From Steinernema hermaphroditum (taxonomy: Eukaryota; Nematoda; Chromadorea; Rhabditida; Steinernematidae): a stretch of DNA of 64,000 bases. The DNA lies in the NCBI GenBank assembly GCA_030435675.1, contig CM059622.1, forward strand, positions 10,540,001 through 10,604,000, read 5' to 3'. A program made the position numbers and the translations under genes. Shown piece after piece: positions 11,709 to 24,190 of the stretch. Each line of letters opens with the position of its first letter. Positions within the stretch are counted from its first letter, which is position 1. A model generated the notes under the pieces. That model was not told where the DNA came from and ran no database searches. It saw nothing but the letters and a program-made list of their open reading frames with translations.

Positions 11709-11837
11709 ACGACGCCGCCGCCGGGACGCCGCCACAGAATCCGAGGAATCGCTTAGCAGAAGGGAATCGAGATGGCCGCCGGCGATAAGAAGCCCAAACG
11801 ACGTCCTCAACGCCGGAATCGCCGACGCCAGAAGAAG
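11709..11837 (+). other. Candidate internal first-coding exon, possibly upstream exon of tent-5
   Basis: The block is bounded by a cctttcag acceptor ending at 11708 and a donor GTAACG at 11838. An ATG at 11772 opens 22 codons rich in arginine and lysine (ends RRPQRRNRRRQKK), in phase 0 at the donor. No following exon is visible nearby. Joining it to the acceptor before tent-5 (exon from 27115) keeps frame and passes through five codons into the tent-5 start. That would give a longer isoform with a basic, nuclear-signal-like N-terminus across a 15.3-kb intron. Frame agreement alone has a one-in-three chance, so this is a hypothesis. It could also belong to a different or non-coding transcript. 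Confidence 0.35.
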
Positions 11838-14800
11838 GTAACGCGATCGCGCTGTCGATTACCCTTCGCCTCTTTCGCGCCTTCCTCCACTGATCCTCGA
11901 TCCGGGCCACGTCCTAAAACTCGAGTCCCTCCGACCTCGAAGGTCGGCGGGACTTGAGGGGCAGCTGGCCGAGATGGCGCCACAACGCGTCACACGCGAT
12001 AAAACAGGGCATAATAAAATTGCGTGTTTGCAAACAATCTCCAGTCGGCTACATTCTCAGCGTCTCTCTGTGACGCCGATCTGATTCAGATGGCTACACA
12101 GGTCCTGTTCATCGTGGTTCGCTGGAAGATGTCAGCAGATACCGTGAGTTCCAGCGTCTGAAGCGTTTTCCTATGGGCTCAGTTCTTCTGTAGACTTTAG
12201 ACGCTAGGGACTGCAGCAGGCTTGACTAGGGGATGCCTCTAAGCGGACTCCAGCAGAGCCAGAGGTGGTTGTAACAGTCTGCGCAAAAATAAAAAATGTA
12301 CTCAGACAGCTACATTCCTCGGAGACGTCTATGCGAGTCGGTTGTTTCTCTCAGCTTCACATACACGTCTAGGGTTACGGTAGCTTTGAAGCGCTTTCTG
12401 GTCCCCGTAGAGGAAAACCCCTCAAACGCCGTCTCGGTTATCTTTTTCGGGGTGCACCGCTAAGCCCGGTTTCAGATCCGGTCTCCTCGCTGTAATCTCA
12501 AAAATGTCATGTGATGTCTTAAGTCGGCCTTTTTTACTCCTCTACCCCATCAAGCGTCTAGACTTTCCGTGTTTATCCTAATGGCCCGTCTGCCGTCTCT
12601 GCCACCAGAGCTGTTTACCCCCCGGTGACTTCGGAGAATCGCGGAGCCGGAAGCGATCGGCCAAAGAACGGTGCGGCCGGGCTTTACACCGCGCGCACCC
12701 TTATCAGCCACTTATCACCACGAGACCGCTTTTTCGTTGTTTGTCGTTTCGGAACGGTGCCCCTCCCGTGGCGTCAAAGCAACGTCCTTCTAATGTGATA
12801 AGGGCGACGGATTGTCCTTTCCACACACACACCCTGCGCGTCTGTTTTGTTCGAAACTAATCGCATTTGGAATGGCGCGCGCGGAAGTGGTCACGAAGAT
12901 CTCAGATCTGAGCCCCTCGGGTCGCACGCAGACACACTTCAAGGGGTGCACGGAGCGAAGGTCCCACTGGATGACCATTAGAAGTCGCTGTGGAGTCCGT
13001 AGATGGATCGAGGCGGTATCATTTTTAAAAAAGAAAAGAGGGAGATGTGAAAACAGTAAAAGAACAAAGAACGAAGTGAAACTTCATAAAAGAGTGGAAA
13101 GAGGACCAAAACATAACCTAAATGTAACCAAAATAAAAATTATGATTTCACTATCATTATCGCTATCGTGGTATATCACTCTTCGTTTTCTCTGTCACCA
13201 AAACGGTTTATTTTTCAATTTTTGACCAACAAGCGAACAAAAAGTGCCCTTTTCTCTATCTCCAAAAATGATGGTTTATTGTTTATTTTGAGTCTTGTGT
13301 GTGCAGTCTCAGCTTACTTAAAATGAAACATCTCTAGAACTTGATTTAGCGCCTAATCTTCTGTACCTTTTTTGTTCATTCAATGCCATAGAGTGTGTGA
13401 CAATCGCCACTCACTAACTGATGACTCTTGACTTTATTCGACAATTGAACGGAACATTCTTATCGTAAAACAATCGACGACTCTTCTGTGGCAGGAGTGA
13501 AATGTCCCTTTCGAAAGCGAATATCAGAAGAAACACCTTAAACAGAAAACCCACAATTAAAATATCGGGAAAGGTCCTTTCGGTGTGGAAATTGTAGGGT
13601 GCTGGAAGTACCCTATTATCATCAGGCATCTATCAGCGCGCTATAAATCGCTCTCCTAAGCCACAGGAATGCTCAAAGGCACACTCTCTTAGTCTTCTTC
13701 GAGAATTTTCTGTAGATTTCAAAGGTTACTTCTTCGCATTGATGGCTATCGACTTCCTTTTCCTTCGTTTAAGGCTATAAAAGCGTTTGTTTTCGTTGTT
13801 ATCAGCTGAGGACAAAAGTTCAACGATTGCTGAACCTTTGACCTTTCCAGCCATTCGTTTGTGTGTGGAAACCAACAGTTCCTCTCCCGGTTCATAGTCA
13901 TCAAACGCGGCGCTGTGAAAGTGTGAAAGTGATTCATCAGGACCTGAAGTGAACATCGCCAGTCATTTTTCCATCTCTCTCTCTGTGATGTCCACAAACG
14001 AGCTGCACTTGTATCCATCTAGAAGGGAGATATTTTGGAATACCCTTTGACTCAGTACTGCAATGGCGCCCACTTTGTAGCGCATATGTCCAGTACTCGT
14101 CGCTGATGTATCCCAACGAAGACACGATATGTGTTTCTCTCAGGTTTCTCTCACGACGATGACTAGAGGTCCCGAGTGCTTCTCAGAAATGTTTTTATCT
14201 TTGGTAATTTCGATCAACGCGCACAGACCTGTGTAGATATAGTGTAACTTTGTTCCTTTTTGGAAAAACTCACGTGCAGAAAGGGTCCATCTCGGTCAGT
14301 AGAAGTTGTAGTTGCATTAGTTGCATATGTAGAAGTTGTTTTGTAGTCTCATCGCTTTGATCGCTTCGTCGATGACTTGTTTGTGTCCTTTTTCGAGGTT
14401 TTAGTGACAATCATTAACCTACATCATAAATGCGTCGATAGCGAAACATACCGTGTAAGTCAAATGGAGTGATCGCGGAAAATTACCGCAAAAATTAGGA
14501 ATTTGGAAGCCACTTCAATTAGGTTCCGATCACTTATCCCCATAAGAGTTGAATTCAGAAAATCTTACTATTCCTGAGTGCCTGAACTGTGACCCTGGCT
14601 ACTCTCGCCACTCACACATCACGTTCGCGAAAATGATCGTCCAAAATAGAAGCTGTTTTCCACAAATTTTGCTTTGATCGGATTGGAGGCGAAAGCGAAC
14701 AAAGCGAGTGTAGATAATACGAATTTAAAACTTGCGATCAAGTGTTCTCGCTTCGCCAGGTCCCCTTCTCTCTCCATGTGTGATTTTTCGGTCTCCCCTT

Positions 14801-17800
14801 GTGCTTATACTCACGTGCAGCTGCTCCTCTTGCAATAAACAGCGCAAAAACGCTTCCCAATGCGCGTACTGACTTCCTTTCCGAGGCAAAAACACTTAGC
14901 GCCGAGTCACTTCCTTCCCACGTGCGTCGATCACCGACAGCCGAATATCGCCGAAAACGTTATTCACTGCACCGTTTTCCCTCGCCCACTTCATTAGATG
15001 TCGCCGGAGACATAGCTCCAGGCGACACATAACTTTTAGGTAAGAGAGATTCCTAATTTAGGGTCTTTTGCTTTTTTTATGGAAATTCATAAGCTCGTCA
15101 AATAATTCGATGGATGACGTCAGGAAAGTGACATCAGCTTTGGACAACTGGCGTCAAAGTGTAGTCAGCTTAGTGCTTGTTGATTTTCGCCCTTCGTACA
15201 AAACAGAGTACTCAGCATGTGATTCCTCTAGTCTGAATGCTCAGTCACGTACCGTAGTTAGCACTCTTGATATTCAAATGATCCGTCATTTGAAGAAGTC
15301 ACGACAAGAACTTGGACTTTCCTGACGTCAGAAATAGGATCAGAGGAAAGATAATCACCGATTGGGTGACAGAAGGTCGTTTCCAAACATATCATCATAG
15401 TGCCGTTCAAATCTTGGACTTAAAAGCTTTCGTCTCTCAGACAAATGCCCTTAAATAGACGCTTTAGTCCGAGTAGATATCAGATGAGATCCCTTCGAAG
15501 TTCGCTAGACGGAGCATTAGATGACTCAACTTCTAAAATTACACCCGTTTCACACACGTGACGGTGAAACATTTATGCACTGACGCAGGAATGTAGTCCA
15601 CATGTGTGAGTAAGGCTAATTATCGACTATTATTCTCTTTGGGAAACAACGCGAATCTTTGATCCCTTAGATCTTTGACTTTGAGCAAAAAGCACATAAC
15701 TAGATCAGGACCAGCCTCTCTGGAGGTGCGTTAAGAAGAATAGCCAAAATGCTTTATCTGCCATGAGGGTCCTTCCTTCTTCCTCAGGGTGCATCTTGAT
15801 CAAGGAACCTAGATGAACTGGGTGGTTTAATCTCCGAGGTGATCGTTCCTGGGGACACTTCCTGGTCGTTCCATGCGGAAATCCGTCGTGGGACCCGCTA
15901 TGATGACTAGAACCTCCATATCTACGTCAAGGTGGCAAAGCAAAGCAACAACACTTAAGGCACTAATGCGCATCCTGAGATAGCTTTATCACCATTGATT
16001 ATGATGAAAATGACAAATAAAAAATTATGCCCAAACGTGCACGCCTAAAACATAGCCTGACGGTTCCGCAGGTGAGACCACACCGGTGGACGGGTACTTT
16101 GATCGCTGCGCGTGTGTTTTGTCTTGGGCAGCCACGTTGGATTCTAATTTGGGAGCAAAACAATGTGTTTACTTCCAAAGGACGCAGTCGACGGACTTTA
16201 GCCTCACTTTAATAGTTCTCCGTGACCCTTCTTCGATTAGAACATTTCCCTTCCTACGTCTATTTTCGTTTCGTTTTGCCCTAACAGCTGCGATCTAATT
16301 TCGTGCGAAAACAATATGTTTTCGGTGCCTTCAGGCATCTCTCATCGTGAAGTGCAGCTTCGAGGCTGCAGCCCGTTTTCTCTCAATCTATTTACGTTTT
16401 ATTTTCGAGAATATTCCTTCGATTTGTTTGAGAATTCGAGAGCTTTTAAAAATCGATCGTCCCTAGTCAGTCCTGATAGGGCGCGGTACAGTCGATGGAA
16501 GATTAGAGAGAAGATCAGCGAATATATTAGTCCCCTTCTTTTGCTCTTTGAACCAGTCCCGGTAGCGTCGCCAAAAACAAGTCACCCCTCGCCGTAATCA
16601 CGACAAAGGATATGTCATTGAGAGTGCTTTAAGATAAGAAGGGCGATAGAATACGGGAAGAAAACAATCGATCTGACGTGTAAGTAGAGAATCAATCCAT
16701 AAAGCAGCTCGATTTTTGAAAAGTGCTATACTACATTGACGTTTTCCCCTTGGAGCAGTTGACCAAAAGATATCCAGATCATGCATACACACTTCGACAA
16801 AGACCTGACAATCCCGACATCATCATCGATGTTGCGTTTTAGAGAGTGCTACTGAGTGCATTCCCTGATAAAAGGTCACAACAACAAGGGAAGAAAACAG
16901 TCGGTGGACGCAGTAAAGTGCAAGTGATGTGAGAGGATCTATGAAAATCAAAAAATAATTAATTATTTAAAAAAAACTTTCAAGGGCTCAGCGCTGTATT
17001 CCGTGCCCACACCTTTTAGGATTTCTCAGCAGCCTTCTCTTTTGTTTAGGTTCTTCTAGTCGAATGGAAACACTTTTAGAACGTCTCCACTTCTAAAAGT
17101 GCACCTTCTTCTAGTGCAGATGTTGATAAGAAAGTTCAAAACAATACCACTTCTAAATAAGAGTTCGCCAAGTGAAAACGGTGCACGTATACGGTAGTCG
17201 GTAAATAAGTAGGTCCGAGACCCAAGTAAATACCTTTAAAAGACATGAATTGTGTTCGAGTTCTCCAAATTCTCCGCTTTTCAAAGCAAACAGTCGTCAA
17301 AAATCTGATTTTCGCCGACAGATCTGCAACCTTCAAGGTCTTCAACAGAGACGGTCGCTGCTCGGGAACCTGTTGCGCGAATACGCGAAGTTTACAAACA
17401 ATTACGCCTCGCGTTGTAATCATTTCGGTCCGATCAATTTCCCGAAACCAGCAGTAGGCTCAGATACTTCCTCATGATCCCGTGGAGCCTGTTTTTGGCC
17501 ATATGAATGGACCGAAATTGTAGTATGCCTACAACCTCAGAAGTGACTCACAAGTACAATTCCTTTTTCTTTTCTTTTGGCGCCTTCGTGCATGATCGGT
17601 CCCTCCGATCACCGTAGGGCCATCCCAAATCGTGGCCCTTTTGCCACCAAAGCGGATATTTGCACTTTGCCGATCAACGATCTATTGTTGGATGGTAATC
17701 GCTTGAGAAGTGCACTCTCGAGCAAAGATTGGCACGTCCACAGGAGTCTTCAAAGACAACAAAAGTACATCGTTTGTTCATAATTCTATGGAAGCAGATG

Positions 17801-20800
17801 ATAACAATTAGCCTTTTGCGAATGCGCACAAGAGATCCTTCTGTGTGGCACAACACAGAGATCCGTTGGAGGAAACAGGGTCAGCGATCCAGGACCTTCT
17901 GTGTGGTGTCCCAGATTTACACCTTCTAAGAGCTATATAAATGGAAACTCACGATGAATGTCACCCACTTTCAACATACCGTATCCTAGGGCCTATTCAT
18001 CTCCTAGGCACTCTAGCACGCCTCTAATGGATAAGAAGTTGTGTCACAACTTCTTTCTCTGTCACAGAAATGCAAAGAAGTGCACTTTAAAGTGTTTGAA
18101 GTGCCGTTAGAAGCATGTACTTGAAGCCGTAAACAAGCTCGATTCCATTTCGGATGAGTGTTTTCCAACGTGTTTGCACAACACGAGGCTCTGGCCCCTG
18201 GTCCGGATATGTGTGCGCAGCCTGATGTCCTGCTTGATCAGGCTCTTGTGCCATCCTCCGGAAGGTCGTCTCCGGAAATTGCGTCCACCTGGCGTTTTTG
18301 ACGAAAACAAGTGCCGCTTCCAGTAGAGAGTAATAGCTTTCCCTGGCTACTGTAGTGATCGCTCAGAGCATTCGTGACCGTGTGATCCAGGAGTTCAAAG
18401 TTTGTCCATTCATTCCGACTTATGCGTGCGTTCTCCGAACGATAAGAGTTCGAGGGCGCGAGGCGCAACCGGTTCCGGCGCTCGACTATCAGATGAGTCT
18501 TTAGGCGTGTGTGCTCTAAACCGATGTTGTGTTCGGCCATGCCACAGTCCGCAGAAGTGGAAAACAGAGAATATTCGATCAACAACACCCGAGGTCATGT
18601 AATGGCGTGAGAGTTGTGCGTGCAGATTTGGAAACAAGCACGTAGAGGTTGTTTGCAACGTCAGCTGTTTACTAGCAGCCATGGGAATGTTCCCTATTCA
18701 TAGGCATAGTTCACCGTCTTCGGCCTACGCTCCTAGAGTTAAAGCTCCATTATTACTATTTTCTGTGAGCCAGAGGACATGTGCAGAGGGAATGACGCTA
18801 AGTACCGTATAGTCAGTGTGCAGGAAATGTCGAAGATCACTGACTTTTGAGAGAATTTCGAAGTGAAATCCGAGTCTGTTTTTCAGTGAGTCGTATTATC
18901 TGTCTGGACGCTGTTTTCTTTTTTTGTGACTTTCTTGTCCAAGAATAGGTTTTGAGTACTCTCTCATATTAGTCTGCATTACTTATTTATTCGTTTACGC
19001 TAATTCGCGTCTCTACCGTATAATTCAATAACATGGATTTTGAGAGGTTTACACGAAACATGACGCCAACGATCGAAGACCATTCCAGATCAAACATCTC
19101 GGACCTACCGTAGCCGTTTCTCTGGCTTTGAATAGTGTTTTTGATCAGCTGCTTTGCCTATAAAAACTGCACTTTCCATTGAGGCCTTGCCCAATGTAGG
19201 ACTAGGGCCAATCTCGTTTCTGGTAGCCTCCTAGCACACAAGCCTTCACCCCCTCTTCTTGGTAAGCGCTGTTTATCACGGCAAACAGCTTTGATATTTG
19301 AGAACGTTCCAAAACAAAAGTTCACTGCCGTCCATCTCCGTGTTTTCGAGATTCTTCATTTGCTTTGTGTTGTAATGAGCGCTGAACCACGTTGTCTCTC
19401 GAAATAGATCCCTCTGAAGTTTGTGAAAAGAAGTGTTTATGCTTTGTAATTAAAAATTATTTTTGTGAACTTTCCGAATGGAAATGTCGCCGATCACGTG
19501 ATAGCTAAGTACCCAAAAGTGGCATATTCCAGTAGAAAATATGACAAATATACATTTTGAGCAAAACGCACACAGCCTAACCAGTTCCCAAAATAGCCTC
19601 CTTAACACGGTGACCTCAACTGTTTAAATTTTACGTGTGCGCATTTGCGTCGCTTCATTACTCATTAGGCGCTCTTGGGAAAAATAGAAGTGACGTGGAG
19701 CACGTGCGCGACGTTGACGTCGTGCTGCAAGTGTGGTCAGAAAAACACGCGCCACTACAAAGGCGATTTAAACATGCCCCAGTGAGTCAGCCACGCTTTC
19801 CCCCGGGCAACATCATCTAGAAGGCGACGAAGTGGAAGATCTTTTGAACACTGATCACCGGAGATCAGGTTCCTTCTTATTCGGAGATTCGGGTTTGGCA
19901 AACAGAAGTAATCGTAGAAGCCGTTGTGACTCAATATTCTCCAAATAGAGGCTGTACTTCTCATTGGAATCGGCACTTTCTCGTGATCAAAAGAATGACA
20001 CTAATCGGAAAATATGTGAGTATTGGAAAGGGAGGAAATAATTTGGAGTTACCGACTGAGATTTGGTGCCTAAAAGCAAGTCTACACTCTGGACCAATGG
20101 TACATCTGCAAACGTAGCTCTGTGGGTAAACTGCAGAATACAATAGAGATACAACTCAAACCTTTTCCGTTGCAGTTCAGGTCCTTTAACGTCTTCTTCT
20201 TCTTCCGAGGGTCTCCCACATACTTTGATGCTTTGACTACCATGTTAAATATTCGATATACTCTCCTGAAGCGATGACTAAGGCAGAAAAGTGCTTTCGT
20301 CTCAAACAGAGATAAAACGGAAATCTATCCCTAAGATCAGGCTTACACTAGTGCTTAGAAGCTTATTGGATTCCGTAAATATCGTGTAATCTTGGTTTGG
20401 CTTAGGGTGAGTCCCCGGGATAGGTGAACAAAGTACCTACTTCTGTGACCCTTCATCTACTTGGCACTGACTAGACGTTCAAAGATCTTCGTCTTCCTCG
20501 GCGAGTCCTTTCTGAAATGCCAAGTTGAGACCACAATCAACGTTGTTTTGACTTCCAAGAGAGGTGCATTCCTGACGTCTCGGCTGGTTTCTGACCTCGT
20601 CCCTTGGCTCCCAAAAGGGAGCTTCCCCAATTAGCGTCGCGAATCGGGAAACTCTGAGTCACCGTCTCCGCTTTCGGCGTCTCCTTCTTTCTTCGTTTTT
20701 GGCCGTCGCCGCTCCCTCGGGTGGTTCCCGGTCCCTTTTTGCCCGTTCCAGGCGTGCACCTGGCAATTACGGTCGGGTGAGGGAACGTCGGGAGAGTCCG

Positions 20801-21297
20801 AACGTGTTCCTCTCCGGATAAACAACAGCTTAACGCGCAAATACGAATTCGATTAATCTGAAACAGTCGCCGGTAGGGCTGCGGTGCCCCGTTGGCGTCT
20901 GTTCCTCATTAAATCGGGCATCCCGGGACGAGAGATCGGACGGCTCTGGTGCGCCTCTCCCACGTGTTTTCCCCGACCTCAGGCTGTTTTCGGCGCTGTT
21001 CTGTGGTTGTAGCCCACCGAAACGAGAGGATTAAATGTATTTTCGAGTTTCTCCGTGATTTTTGACGTTTACAAAAGGCGCTTCTGGCAGCCTTGTCGAA
21101 GGCCGTCGGCGCCGTGACAGATCGTCTGTCAGCCGCTGGGACCTCTTCGCGTTCGTTAGGGTCGTCACGTCCGGGGTTACCGGTTTCCGCGCGGAGTTAT
21201 CGTTTCTCCGAACTGTTTTCGCGTCTCTGCCCTGTGTTTCTTAGTTTTCACAATCTCCTGCGGTTCGTCTAGATGCCCGAGGCCTTGAATCTTCGTT

Positions 21298-21890
21298 CTC
21301 CTAGGAATGGGTAAACAACACGTTTTGTAGGGGAGCAGGAATCGTCCTTGAGGGTCTCGAGGATTGGAATCGTCCTTGAGGGTCTCGAGAATCTTGCAAA
21401 GGGGTAAACATCACTAGAGGAGAAAAACTGATTAGCGTGCGTCTTCTAGAAATAAAAATTAATAGAATGGGGTATAGATCGTTTTCACAAGAGAATTTTC
21501 ATCAAAGAAGAAAAAGCTTTTTCGAGGGTTTTGTATGAGGCTTCCGATCTTCCAGAAAGACCAAAGACCTTCGAGGATCTTCAGAACAAAACAGCTGGTC
21601 AGTCTCCGATTTTTTAAATTTTTCCGTGTGAGTGGAAGACCCAGAAGAAGCCTCCTAATCCTCCTAGGAGTGGGTACACAGAACGTTTTATAGGGGAATC
21701 CTCCTTGAGGGTCTTGAGGATAAGAGAATCTTGAAGGGTACCAGGGGAACAACTAACTAACGAGAGTCTTAATAGAATGGATTTATTTTCGTAGGTGTAC
21801 ACGCGGAACATCAGCTCTTTTTCAAAAGAGAATTGACCTAGAAGAAGCCATCGGGTCACCAGGATAAGCACGTCCACTCGTAGATTCGTT
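21298..21890. repeat. Diverged tandem duplication, about 360-bp unit
   Basis: A unit beginning ctcctaggaatgggtaaaca (near 21298) recurs as ctcctaggagtgggtacaca (near 21660). The same order of landmarks follows in each: a ccttgagggtct block, an agaatctt block, taatagaatgg, then caagagaatt or aaagagaatt and agaagaa. The second copy is shorter, ending near 21890. Inside the first copy a block of about 26 bp is itself repeated (21338-21363 and 21366-21391). No coding frame or terminal repeats are visible. Confidence 0.7.
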
Positions 21891-23859
21891 CTCCTTCACA
21901 ATCCTCTACCGTCCCCATGTGTCTTCGACAGTGCCCTTCCACTCAGGACCAAAAGTCGCCTCCGGCCACCGGTTCCCCGTGCAGATTTAGGGAGCTTCAT
22001 CGGCATGCACGACTACTCCGTGTTTTTACGATCGCCGAAATCGTGCTCCTTCCTGGATCGGGCGTGTTTACAGAGTCCTGCTGATGCAGCACAGCCTTAT
22101 CGAGCGTCCGGGAACAAAGCATCTGCTGAAATCGGCGGTTCTTCTCGACTCCTTTCAGCACGTAAACTCGACCGGAGTTCGAAACGGACACAGCGGACTA
22201 CCGTAACCCGAAGGCGGAAGACATAGGACTCTGTCCTTTGTGGTCTCTACAGAAATAGGTGCCCTTCGCGAGGAGACCCTTCTTCGATCGGGCGAAAAGA
22301 CATTTTTTGGGAATGGCGGGCCATACAATAAATGCGAATTTCGGCGATTTCCGTCGGGAATGACGTAATGCGCCGAATGTTTCGGCTTTTGGTCGTCTCG
22401 TTTTTCGCCATTTCTCTCTTTTTTCTGCGTTCTCCTGGGATCCCCGCCGTCGTCGTCGGCTTTGTCACCGTCTTCGGCGCTGTCGTCAGTCGCCTTCGGG
22501 CTGATTCAGGCGACTCCGAAGAGCGTTGAGTCACCTTTACAGCTGGCGGCGATCGATCCTTGTAGTTTAGTGCGTCGGCCCGATCTCCTCGAGGCCTCTG
22601 GCCCACTCCAATCTGACGTCAGGCACTCTTTTCGGAGTGTTTTCGGGTTAAGGGCCACTGGGGACTCCTCGAACGGCCCATTATGAGTGCACTTTCCGGC
22701 GTGTTTATGGGATCAATCCGCGTTCGAGTTTGTCCCCGTGATTCAGCCTTCTTCTTCGCCTCCAAGAGGGCGACGTTGTTTATTTTGAACCCTCTCAGTG
22801 GCGCTAATCCGATTTCGAGAGCCTCAGGCCATCTGGGGCTGCCTCGCCCGCCCCACTCTTAATTGCCCCGACCAGGGAGAGTTGTTTTCGAGGGGCGATG
22901 CCCACCGGGTAATCCGGCCGTTCCCCGGCGACGTCACAAGCCGCGCGATCGCGCAGCCGATCCACTCAGATAAAACCAGATCTTCGCCGCCTGCCCGGGT
23001 TCCTGACGCCCCCACCGCCGCCGCTTCGATCGCGCTTTTTGTCCGCAGCCTCTACGTTTATACTCCGGCGGGTCATTTTTCATTGGAAGAGCCGCGTGGA
23101 GTTCGATCTTCTTTGCTCGGCAGGTGTTGCACCCGATGTAACGTCTAAAAACTCGGCGCACTCCGCCCCCGAGGCTCTTCGCTGAATTCCACAGCGTTCT
23201 CTGCACAAATATTTTGACGAATTCCGAACTTTAGATCGTTTCCTTCTTTTGGAAAGCCTGTCTACGCCTTCTTCTAAAAACTCGACCCCGATCGGTCTAT
23301 GTGTTGTTTCCTGTAGCGCTCATGAATGACATCGTGGAGGATTTGGAAAGTTTTGACTTTGAGCGCCATCCCAGGAGAGTCGCCACGTCTTCATTTGGAT
23401 GCCTTTTTTGCTGATTTTTGGTGTCGACGTCAAAATTGAAAACACTTCTGATAACGGCTACGGTATTCTTTGATTCTTGATCTGCATGTGTCCCCAAAGC
23501 ACTCCTGATCGGCCCCCTTCACAGCTATTTGTAGCTTCGTGGTCTCCGAATGGCTCCAAAATCGGCGAGTGGGTGGCCGTCGATCGCTTACGGTCTCCCT
23601 TTGTGGGGCTGTTTGCCATGGCCGCCTAAGCTAACATCCCTCCGATCGCCGGGCGTCGCCGGATTCGGGAATGTCCTTTAGGCGCTGCTTCTGCTTTGTT
23701 TGTCGATTTGCGACTTCGGAGGAGAAGCTTCGCGGAAACGATTCCGATTGAATATGGATGGCGATCGCCTTTGCGTTGTTTATTCAGCGGCGCACCCCTA
23801 AATGGCACGGCATCGCTCGTTCCAGGACCATCCAGGAATCGTTCGCCTTTCTGGAGCGC

Positions 23860-24190
23860 CCCTAAAGGCGATAAGAGGCCGGCGAAGCCGGGAAAAAGGT
23901 CGCTTATCGCGCGAGGAAACAACGCATTTTTCTGCACCCTCGACGTCGACGGTCTATTGTCTGCGTGCAGCCCTGAACGCTCGTTTTGTTTACCATCCAC
24001 ACGTGGGTTATTTTGGAGCGCCCGGGGCGGCCAAAGGCCAGGCCACTTATCGCCGAGAAACGTGGCGGTGACGCCGACCTGTGATCTGAGCCCGGAGTGA
24101 TCTCCCGGGGCTCGATGCCTAAGTTTTGTCGGTTCTTTGTCCGCTAGGGGTGCGCTTTACTAGAATTCAAGGCCGAACCACTTATCGCCG
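23860..24190. promoter_or_regulatory. Local cluster of GATA-type sites
   Basis: Four CTTATC/GATAAG sites fall within about 320 bases (23870, 23903, 24046, 24181), two of them inside the shared longer string ccacttatcgccg. GATA factors drive intestinal genes in nematodes. The nearest downstream gene is tent-5, 3 kb away. This is a sequence observation; function is inferred weakly. Confidence 0.25.

Noticed and set aside
11230..11910. 226-codon minus-strand open frame
   Set aside because: It begins with GTG, lies in GC-rich DNA where long frames arise by chance, overlaps frames on the other strand of similar length, and resembles no family.
22247..22606. Overlapping frames in GC-rich DNA near 22.3-22.6 kb
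   Set aside because: No splice signals, no start context and no family resemblance; both strands are open to a similar degree.
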